This document shows, piece after piece, positions 7,606 to 11,543 of a DNA stretch of 11,543 bases. The position numbers and the translations under genes were made by a program. Location of the stretch: assembly GCA_025966335.1 (NCBI GenBank), contig JAICRS010000084.1, forward strand, positions 1 through 11,543, read 5' to 3'. Below the pieces are notes generated by a model. That model searched no databases, had not been told where the DNA came from, and saw only the letters and a list, made by a program, of their open reading frames with translations. The DNA is from Nocardioidaceae bacterium (GTDB lineage Bacteria > Actinomycetota > Actinomycetes > Propionibacteriales > Nocardioidaceae). Within the stretch, counting starts at the first letter, position 1, and every line of letters starts with the position of its first letter.

Positions 7606-7611
7606 ATCATG
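7606..7611 (-). promoter_or_regulatory. Likely -10 box of a leaderless promoter for the SpoIIE phosphatase
   Basis: On the minus strand, CATGAT (one mismatch to TATGAT) is followed by six bases and then the GTG at 7599. The spacing matches other leaderless genes in the window and supports this start. It is less certain than the others because the first T is missing. Confidence 0.4.
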
Positions 7612-7690
7612 GCAGCAGCCAGGGTCGGGCACCATGACCCACGCGAGAACCGGGGCCTGGCTTGCCGCCAAATGTCGGGTCTGCCGGGTC

Positions 7691-7742
7691 GCGACCGGCC
7701 CGGGAATAGGCCGACCGGGTCACGCGCCGGGGCCGCGACCGG
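7691..7742 (+). repeat. Three CGACCGG direct repeats in the divergent promoter region
   Basis: GCGACCGG (7691-7698), CCGACCGG (7711-7718) and GCGACCGG (7735-7742) are spaced 20 and 24 bases apart in the 158-bp gap between the divergent phosphatase and PLP-enzyme genes. The last copy ends three bases before the PLP gene's -10 box. The first overlaps a 10-bp perfect palindrome, GGTCGCGACC (7687-7696). They could be regulator sites, but no assignment is possible. The rest of this gap holds only the two promoters. Confidence 0.35.
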
Positions 7743-7745
7743 TCC

Positions 7746-7751
7746 TATGCT
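7746..7751 (+). promoter_or_regulatory. -10 box of a leaderless promoter for the class-V PLP enzyme
   Basis: TATGCT stands 6 bases before the GTG at 7758. It is the closest match to TATAAT among the -10 boxes here. No Shine-Dalgarno precedes the GTG. Confidence 0.6.
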
Positions 7752-7757
7752 CGGCAG

Positions 7758-9488
7758 GTGGGTACCACGCCCCCGCTGGAGACGCCGCTGCTGCGGAGGA
7801 TCCGGGAGTCCGTGATCGGTGACGACCAGGTGATGGTCGGGCCGTTCGGTCCTCGGCGGGTCACCTACGCCGACTACACCGCTTCGGGCAGGGCGCTCGA
7901 CTTCATCGAGGAGTTCATCCGCTTCGAGGTGCTGCCCCGCTACGCCAACACGCACACCGAGTCCAGCGGCACCGGCCTGCAGACCACGCGACTGCGCGAG
8001 GACGCGCGCGCGATCATCCGCGACGCCGTCGGCGGCGACGACGAGACAGCGGTGATCTTCGCCGGCTCGGGCAGCACGGGGGCGATCGCGAAGCTGGTGG
8101 CGATCCTCGGGCTGCGGATCCCGTCCGGGCTGGAGGACCGCCACCACCTCACCGCATCCATCGCGCCCGAAGACCGTCCGGTCGTGTTCGTCGGCCCCTT
8201 CGAGCACCACTCCAACGAGCTGCCGTGGCGCGAGTCGGTCGCCGACGTCGTCGTCTGCCCGCCCGACTGCGACGGGCACATCGACGTCGCGTTCCTGGAG
8301 AGGGAGCTGGTGCGGTATGCCGACCGGCCCCTGCGGATCGGCTCGTTCTCCGCGGCCAGCAACGTCACCGGCATCATCAGCGACACCCACGGCATCTCGC
8401 GGCTGCTCCACGAGCACGGCGCCCTGTCGCTCTGGGACTGCGCGGCCGCGGCGCCCTACGTCGACATCGAGATGTACGGCGGGCGCGAGGATCCCCTTGC
8501 CTACAAGGACGCGGTGTTCCTGAGCCCGCACAAGTTCATCGGCGGACCCAGCACGCCGGGAGTGCTCGTCGTACGCCGGGACCTCCTCACCAACCGGGTG
8601 CCCGATGTGCCCGGTGGCGGCACGGTCGCCTACGTCAACGCCATCGAGCACCGCTACCTGTCCGACCAGGAGCAGCGGGAGGAGGGCGGGACCCCGGCGA
8701 TCATCGACTCGATCCGCGCAGGACTGGTGTTCCAGCTCAAGGAGGCGGTGGGGCTGGACGTGATCCGGGCACGTGAGGAGCACTTCCTGCGAGCCGCGAT
8801 GGCTGCCTGGCAGGACGAGCCGGCTGTCGAGATCCTCGGTAACCCCGATGCCGAACGGCTGTCCATCGTCTCGTTCGTGGTCCGGGCGCCGGACGGCAGA
8901 TACCTGCACCACAACTTCGTCGTCGCCGTGCTCAACGACCTGTTCGGCATCCAGTCCCGCGGCGGCTGCTCGTGCGCGGGGCCGTACGGCCACCGGCTGC
9001 TCGGCATCGACCTGGACCGGTCGCACGCGTTCGAGCGGGAGATCACCCACGGTTGTGAGGGGATCAAGCCGGGCTGGGTCCGGGTGAACTTCAACTACTT
9101 CATCTCCGAGGCGGTCTTCGACTACGTGGTCGAGGCGGTGCGCCTGGTGGCGCGCGACGGCTGGCGGCTGTTGGGGGAGTACCGCTTCGACGTGGCCCGC
9201 GGCCTCTGGCGGCACCGGAACGGTCCGGTCGAGCCGCCGCTGCGACTGGGGCAGATCGGCTACGCCGCGGACGGGTCGATGGTGTACCCGCATCACGGCG
9301 ACCGCGCACCGGAGGCAGAGCTGAAGCGATACCTCGAGGAGGGCGCCGCGATCCTGGCCGCATCGACCCCGGCCGGTGGCGACCCCGACCCGGACGCCGT
9401 GTCCGCCGACTTCGAGCAGCTGCGCTGGTTCGACCTGCCGGCGGTGTGCCTGGAGAGATCCTCGGCACCAGCCGACGCGGTGGTGTAG
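7758..9488 (+). CDS. Class-V aminotransferase-fold PLP enzyme, cysteine-desulfurase-like
   Basis: A 576-residue fold-type I PLP enzyme of the class-V aminotransferase group (NifS/SufS/selenocysteine-lyase superfamily). Visible active-site features are the phosphate-binding GSGSTGAI (103-110), the ring-stacking His in FEHHSNELPW (H150/H151), SAASNVTG (198-205), the pyridine-nitrogen Asp in LWDCAAAAPY (D227) and the Schiff-base lysine in LSPHKFIGG (K259). A cysteine-bearing loop RGGCSCAGPYGHRLLG (C404, C406) sits where SufS-type desulfurases carry their catalytic Cys, so sulfur transfer from cysteine is plausible but unproven. The protein is about 150 residues longer than SufS; the surplus is mostly after residue 470 and shows no domain I recognise. 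There is no suf, isc or tRNA-thiolation gene nearby, which argues for a stand-alone role. The GTG start follows a -10 box by 6 bases. The gene ends at a strong hairpin. Confidence 0.88.
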   Translation: MGTTPPLETPLLRRIRESVIGDDQVMVGPFGPRRVTYADYTASGRALDFIEEFIRFEVLPRYANTHTESSGTGLQTTRLREDARAIIRDAVGGDDETAVIFAGSGSTGAIAKLVAILGLRIPSGLEDRHHLTASIAPEDRPVVFVGPFEHHSNELPWRESVADVVVCPPDCDGHIDVAFLERELVRYADRPLRIGSFSAASNVTGIISDTHGISRLLHEHGALSLWDCAAAAPYVDIEMYGGREDPLAYKDAVFLSPHKFIGGPSTPGVLVVRRDLLTNRVPDVPGGGTVAYVNAIEHRYLSDQEQREEGGTPAIIDSIRAGLVFQLKEAVGLDVIRAREEHFLRAAMAAWQDEPAVEILGNPDAERLSIVSFVVRAPDGRYLHHNFVVAVLNDLFGIQSRGGCSCAGPYGHRLLGIDLDRSHAFEREITHGCEGIKPGWVRVNFNYFISEAVFDYVVEAVRLVARDGWRLLGEYRFDVARGLWRHRNGPVEPPLRLGQIGYAADGSMVYPHHGDRAPEAELKRYLEEGAAILAASTPAGGDPDPDAVSADFEQLRWFDLPAVCLERSSAPADAVV

Positions 9489-9501
9489 CCGCCGCCTCAG
9501 A

Positions 9502-9534
9502 ACACCCCCGGCAGCGGGGGAGCGCCGGGGGTGT
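9502..9534 (+). terminator. GC-rich hairpin terminator after the PLP enzyme gene
   Basis: A perfect 11-bp stem (ACACCCCCGGC at 9502-9512 with GCCGGGGGTGT at 9524-9534) encloses an 11-base loop and begins 14 bases after the stop codon. No T tract follows, as is common for actinobacterial terminators. Confidence 0.75.
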
Positions 9535-9550
9535 CCCTATGGAGGAGACA

Positions 9551-9665
9551 GGCTTGAGTAAGCCCATCCACTGAGTAGAACGATCGGAGGCCCGGTTTTG
9601 TGCCCTCGAATCAGCCGGGCCCGGTTCGCGGCGAAAGGAGCCGAATGCCGGGTTTCGCCTGGCAT
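9551..9665 (+). other. Cluster of three short hairpins in the 9489-9832 intergenic region
   Basis: After the terminator come GGCTT/AAGCC with a 4-base loop (9551-9564), GGCCCGG/CCGGGCC with further weak pairs (9589-9621), and ATGCCGGG pairing with CCTGGCAT around a tight loop (9645-9665, one G-U). TGAGTA occurs twice (9555-9560 and 9572-9577). Together with the long inverted repeat downstream this could be a structured RNA or decayed mobile DNA. I recognise no family. Confidence 0.35.
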
Positions 9666-9836
9666 ACCCCGACTCCGTTCGGTCCCGAATGGTTGTCCCG
9701 CGCGCGATTCCAGCGCCATTTGGGACCGAACGCGCTCTCGCCGATCCCGAATGACGCGTGGTGCGTGAGGCCGCCCTGGATAGGTCAGGAATCGAGAAGC
9801 GCTTGTGAACAGCCACATCTAGCGTCGTCGCCATGA
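9645..9836 (+). CDS. Possible small ORF, 63 residues, doubtful
   Basis: This ATG has AAAGGAG (9634-9640) four bases upstream, the strongest Shine-Dalgarno in the window. The stop TGA overlaps the ATG of the VOC gene at 9833 in an ATGA arrangement typical of translational coupling. The product would be rich in Pro and Trp (start MPGFAWHTPTPFGPEW) and has no membrane segment or known motif. Against it: about a third of its codons end in A or T by my count, far more than in neighbouring genes. It also runs through the long inverted repeat and the shared promoter element, and its start codon lies in a hairpin. It may be a leader ORF or nothing at all. Confidence 0.22.
   Translation: MPGFAWHTPTPFGPEWLSRARFQRHLGPNALSPIPNDAWCVRPPWIGQESRSACEQPHLASSP
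9676..9732 (+). repeat. Long inverted repeat, 17-bp arms
   Basis: CGTTCGGTCCCGAATGG (9676-9692) pairs with CCATTTGGGACCGAACG (9716-9732) along all 17 positions, with one G-U, around a 23-base loop. The core TCCCGAATG recurs as a direct repeat at 9755-9763. It lies in non-coding sequence, unless the doubtful 63-residue ORF is real. It is not followed by a T run and is about 100 bases before the VOC gene, so it is not an obvious terminator. Confidence 0.7.
9783..9825 (+). promoter_or_regulatory. Promoter/operator of the first VOC gene, copy 1 of a shared element
   Basis: GGTCAGGAATCGAGAAGC (9783-9800) followed after 10 bases by AGCCACATCTAGC (9811-9823) recurs before the second VOC gene, with all 18 and 12 of 13 positions identical. 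The second part contains the -10 hexamer TAGCGT (9820-9825), 7 bases before the ATG at 9833. The 18-bp part sits in the -20 to -40 region, where an activator would bind. Its link to the AraC remnant between the VOC genes suggests an AraC-type site; that is inference. Confidence 0.65.
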
Positions 9837-10486
9837 CTTCCATCGATTCCATCACCCTCGAGGTGGCCGACCCGTCGGCCGCCAACCACTTCTACTCCAC
9901 CGCCTTTGGTCTGGACACGCAGATCCGGCTGCGGTGCAGCGACGCATCGACGTCCGGCTTCCGGGGATTCACGCTGTCCCTCACCGTGTCCCAGCCGGTC
10001 AACGTGAACAGCCTCATCGACACCGCTCTCGTTGCGGGCGCCTCGCTGCTGAAGCCGGCGGCGAAGTCGTTCTGGGGATACGGCGGCGCCCTTCAAGCTC
10101 CCGACGGGACCATCTGGACCATCGCAAGTTCCGCCAAGAAGGACACCGGCCCGGCCACGCGGGAGATCGACCAGATGGTGCTCCTGCTCGGAGTTGCCGA
10201 CGTCAAGGCGAGCAAGCGGTTCTACGTCGACCACGGCCTCGCTGTGAAGAGGAGCTTCGGAGGCAAGTACGTCGAGTTCGACACCCCCGGATCACAGGTC
10301 ACGCTGGGGCTCTACGGGCGCCGTCACCTAGCGAAGAACGCTGGGATCCCTGCCGACGGCACCGGATCACACCGGCTCACGATCGGCACCGGTGTCGGAT
10401 CCTTCACCGATCCCGACGGGTTCACGTGGGAGACCACATCGCACGAGTCGGGTGTCGCTGGACAGTCGATGAACGAAGTTCGCTGA
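9833..10486 (+). CDS. VOC-superfamily (glyoxalase-like) protein with two tandem VOC modules
   Basis: A 217-residue protein of the vicinal oxygen chelate superfamily made of two beta-alpha-beta-beta-beta units. The first runs from SIDSITLEVADPSAANHFYSTAFGL to the LQAPDGTIWTIASS hairpin (about 3-102). The second runs from EIDQMVLLLGVADVKASKRFYVDHGL to FTDPDGFTWETTS (about 112-205). The PDG(T/F)-x-W turns and the FY-x-x-x-x-GL helices are typical. Clear His/Glu metal ligands of glyoxalase I are not obvious, so catalysis is uncertain; binding or sequestering a small molecule is as likely. I recall close relatives in Streptomyces beside AraC regulators. The stop TGA shares its A with the ATG of the downstream AraC remnant, so the regulator was once translationally coupled to it. 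The ATG lies 7 bases after a -10 box and has no Shine-Dalgarno. Confidence 0.88.
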   Translation: MTSIDSITLEVADPSAANHFYSTAFGLDTQIRLRCSDASTSGFRGFTLSLTVSQPVNVNSLIDTALVAGASLLKPAAKSFWGYGGALQAPDGTIWTIASSAKKDTGPATREIDQMVLLLGVADVKASKRFYVDHGLAVKRSFGGKYVEFDTPGSQVTLGLYGRRHLAKNAGIPADGTGSHRLTIGTGVGSFTDPDGFTWETTSHESGVAGQSMNEVR

Positions 10487-10727
10487 TGTGTCAGCCCGGA
10501 TGGATGCGCGCTCGCGTCGAGGCACAACAGTCCCGCGATCTCGCACCGCTGCGGCGGGTTCGCGACCGGATCGACTGGGACTACGCCGAGCCGCTGAACG
10601 TCGAGACGCTCGCCCGCAGGGTGCACTCGTCGGCCGGGCACTGGGGATGCCATCTTGCGTGGCGTAACAGGTCACCAGACCGGTCAGGAATCGAGAAGCA
10701 ACCGAGCCCCAGCCACAACTAGCCTGA
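10486..10727 (+). pseudogene. Remnant of an AraC-family regulator with internal deletion, frameshift and stop
   Basis: From the ATG at 10486, residues DLAPLRRVRDRIDWDYAEPLNVETLARRVHSSAGH are the first helices of an AraC-type DNA-binding domain. After about residue 52 the similarity stops abruptly near 10641. In the next frame over, from 10644, the bases read GMPSCVA, a TAA stop at 10665, then QVTRPVRNREA. I recall GMPSCVAKQVTRPVRNREA as the C-terminus of these regulators. The remainder of the two-HTH domain, perhaps 60-90 residues, is missing. So the gene lost its middle, the ends are out of frame, and a Lys codon became TAA. The N-terminal frame alone would give a 78-residue product ending at 10722 that cannot bind DNA normally. 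The C-terminal segment overlaps the promoter of the second VOC gene, which may be why it survived. The C-terminal match is from memory and needs an alignment. Confidence 0.75.
10682..10725 (+). promoter_or_regulatory. Promoter/operator of the second VOC gene, copy 2 of the shared element
   Basis: GGTCAGGAATCGAGAAGC (10682-10699) and AGCCACAACTAGC (10711-10723) repeat the layout seen upstream of the first VOC gene, with an 11-base instead of a 10-base gap. The -10 hexamer TAGCCT (10720-10725) stands 7 bases before the ATG at 10733. The 18-bp part lies in the old AraC reading frame and encodes its VRNREA end. Confidence 0.65.
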
Positions 10728-10732
10728 CTGCC

Positions 10733-11143
10733 ATGGACATCACCATTCACACCAGTTCGCTCCCGCACGACGACCCGGAGGCCTCGCTGGTCTTCTACCG
10801 CGACACCCTGGGCTTCGAGGTCCGCACCGACGTCGGAAAAGGAAAGATGCGCTGGATCACGGTCGGCCCACCCGACCAGCCCGATACCTCGATCCTCCTC
10901 GCGCCGCCGGCCGTGGACCCCGGCATCACCGACGACGAGCGGCGCACGATCGCCGAGATGATGGCCAAGGGCACGTACGGCTGGATCCTGTTGGCCACGA
11001 AGGACCTCGACGGCACCTTCGAGCGGCTGCAGGCCGGCGACGCCGAGGTGGTCCAGGAGCCGACCGAGCAGCCTTACGGGATCCGCGACTGCGCCTTCCG
11101 CGATCCCGCCGGAAACCTGATCCGCATCCAAGAACTGCGTTGA
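10733..11143 (+). CDS. VOC-superfamily (glyoxalase/bleomycin-resistance-like) protein
   Basis: A 136-residue single-chain VOC protein with two beta-alpha-beta-beta-beta motifs, which would normally dimerise to form its sites. The first motif is DITIHTSSLPHDDPEASLVFYRDTLGFEV (2-30), with H6 at the usual first metal-ligand position. The second carries GWILLATKDLDGTFERLQ (83-100) and closes with EQPYGIRDCAFRDPAGNLIRIQE (112-134), where E134 sits at the usual last ligand position. The family includes glyoxalases, dioxygenases and antibiotic-binding proteins; which activity applies cannot be told. The gene follows an AraC remnant, and I recall the AraC-VOC order as common in actinobacteria, so it was probably that regulator's target. 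The ATG follows a -10 box by 7 bases with no Shine-Dalgarno. Its stop lies 5 bases from the convergent stop of the next gene. Confidence 0.9.
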   Translation: MDITIHTSSLPHDDPEASLVFYRDTLGFEVRTDVGKGKMRWITVGPPDQPDTSILLAPPAVDPGITDDERRTIAEMMAKGTYGWILLATKDLDGTFERLQAGDAEVVQEPTEQPYGIRDCAFRDPAGNLIRIQELR

Positions 11144-11148
11144 CGCGC

Positions 11149-11505
11149 CTAGGTGCCTGTCCGGGGCGGGTCGCGTTCCGGGTTCACGGTGGCCGCTGAT
11201 GTCCGCGCCTTGGTAGCGGCGCCGGCGTCGCTACCACCCCCGAGCTGTGACTTGAGCTGAGCCCGCCACTTGTAGAGCTCAGCAAGGGTCTGCTTTCGCA
11301 TCTCCTCCGTCAGGCTCGCAGCGGATTGCTCCAGGGTGGGGCCATGCTTTCCGAGGTAGCCCTGGAGGGCACCCTTCAGAGCGTCGACATCAGCCTCCCC
11401 GCGGCCGGCCGCTCTCAGCAGGTCTTGTACCTGCCCGAGATCGGCCGTCGCCGAGGCGAGCGGGTCGAGTGGTTCTTGGTTCGGATCGGGGGCTCGCTCG
11501 GTCAT
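11149..11505 (-). CDS. Small helical protein of unknown function
   Basis: I do not recognise this 118-residue protein. It has no signal peptide, membrane segment or cysteine. Residues 1-16 are Pro/Asp/Glu-rich and probably disordered. Residues 17-88 look all-helical, with heptad-like Leu/Ala spacing (ATADLGQVQDLLRAAG, VDALKGALQGYLGKHG, LTEEMRKQTLAELYKWRAQL). The last 30 residues are again disordered and end PERDPPRTGT. The shape suggests a small cytoplasmic helical bundle or adaptor. The ATG at 11505 has no strong Shine-Dalgarno, and the bases before it (GATACGGCCATC) contain only a poor -10 match. Codon use is less strictly GC-ending than in the genes to its left. Its gene faces the second VOC gene with only 5 bases between the stops. 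The 38 bases beyond its start to the window end show no other gene. Confidence 0.65.
   Translation of the reverse strand: MTERAPDPNQEPLDPLASATADLGQVQDLLRAAGRGEADVDALKGALQGYLGKHGPTLEQSAASLTEEMRKQTLAELYKWRAQLKSQLGGGSDAGAATKARTSAATVNPERDPPRTGT
11211..11236. repeat. 26-bp near-perfect palindrome inside the small minus-strand gene
   Basis: TGGTAGCGGCGCC (11211-11223) is followed directly by its reverse complement (11224-11236) with one G-T pair and no spacer. It covers codons 90-99 of the 118-residue protein, in its disordered tail. It could be a dimeric regulator's site or act as a terminator for the VOC gene 70 bases upstream; no T tract follows on the + strand. Confidence 0.6.
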
Positions 11506-11543
11506 GATGGCCGTATCGCCGGTGATCCAGGCGCGGCGCCACC

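Noticed and set aside
5221..7815. An 864-codon open frame on the + strand opposite the phosphatase gene
   Set aside because: Its product is rich in Arg, Gly and His with no domain, and it lies antisense to a gene with clear PAS, GAF and SpoIIE motifs. It results from GC-rich codons lacking stops on the opposite strand.
7596..9296. A 566-codon minus-strand frame opposite the PLP enzyme
   Set aside because: Antisense shadow of a well-supported enzyme; no recognisable domain and no promoter or ribosome site.
9589..9621. A tRNA-like or att-site-like stretch (TCGAATC next to GCCGGGC)
   Set aside because: No cloverleaf can be drawn: there is no anticodon arm and no matching acceptor stem, and no integrase gene is present.
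9537..9885. Minus-strand frames over the hairpin-rich gap (up to 93 codons within the gap)
   Set aside because: No Shine-Dalgarno, no motif, and they read through the inverted repeats and the VOC promoter.
9833..11143. The two VOC genes as a simple tandem gene duplication
   Set aside because: The proteins differ in length, domain layout and sequence; only their promoters are alike.

Overview
The window comes from a very GC-rich chromosome. Its gene content is typical of an actinobacterium: BrkB/YihY, RsgA, an RsbU-like PAS-GAF-GAF-SpoIIE phosphatase, a large class-V PLP enzyme, and VOC proteins with an AraC remnant. A Nocardioides-like member of the Propionibacteriales is my best guess, from the general look of the proteins only. 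No tRNA, rRNA, CRISPR array, phage gene or recognisable insertion sequence was seen.

Left part (1-4208, all +): the 3' end of a BrkB/YihY membrane protein; rsgA with a downstream GNAT acetyltransferase, probably one transcript; a small membrane-anchored protein of unknown function; and a two-TM potassium channel with an RCK domain. Middle (4248-9488): a lipoprotein resembling copper type II monooxygenases (PHM/DBH fold) with all six expected copper ligands. It converges, with a 14-bp tail overlap, on the minus-strand SpoIIE-type phosphatase. The phosphatase is divergent from a class-V aminotransferase/cysteine-desulfurase-like protein that ends in a strong hairpin.

Right part (9489-11543): an intergenic stretch of about 340 bp with several hairpins and a possible small ORF. 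It is followed by two different VOC genes that share almost the same promoter/operator. Between the VOC genes lies a wrecked AraC-type regulator: its N-terminus and C-terminus are both recognisable but the middle is missing, the two ends are in different frames, and there is a stop codon. The shared 18-bp element of the second promoter lies inside what was the regulator's C-terminal coding sequence. A small helical protein of unknown function is encoded on the minus strand at the end.

A window-wide pattern is leaderless transcription. Most genes have a TAnnnT-type -10 hexamer exactly 6 or 7 bases before an ATG or GTG and no Shine-Dalgarno. This fixes several start codons. No new multi-gene system is evident. 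The most unusual items are the VOC/AraC regulatory remnant with its shared operator, the PHM-like lipoprotein, and the hairpin-rich intergenic region.
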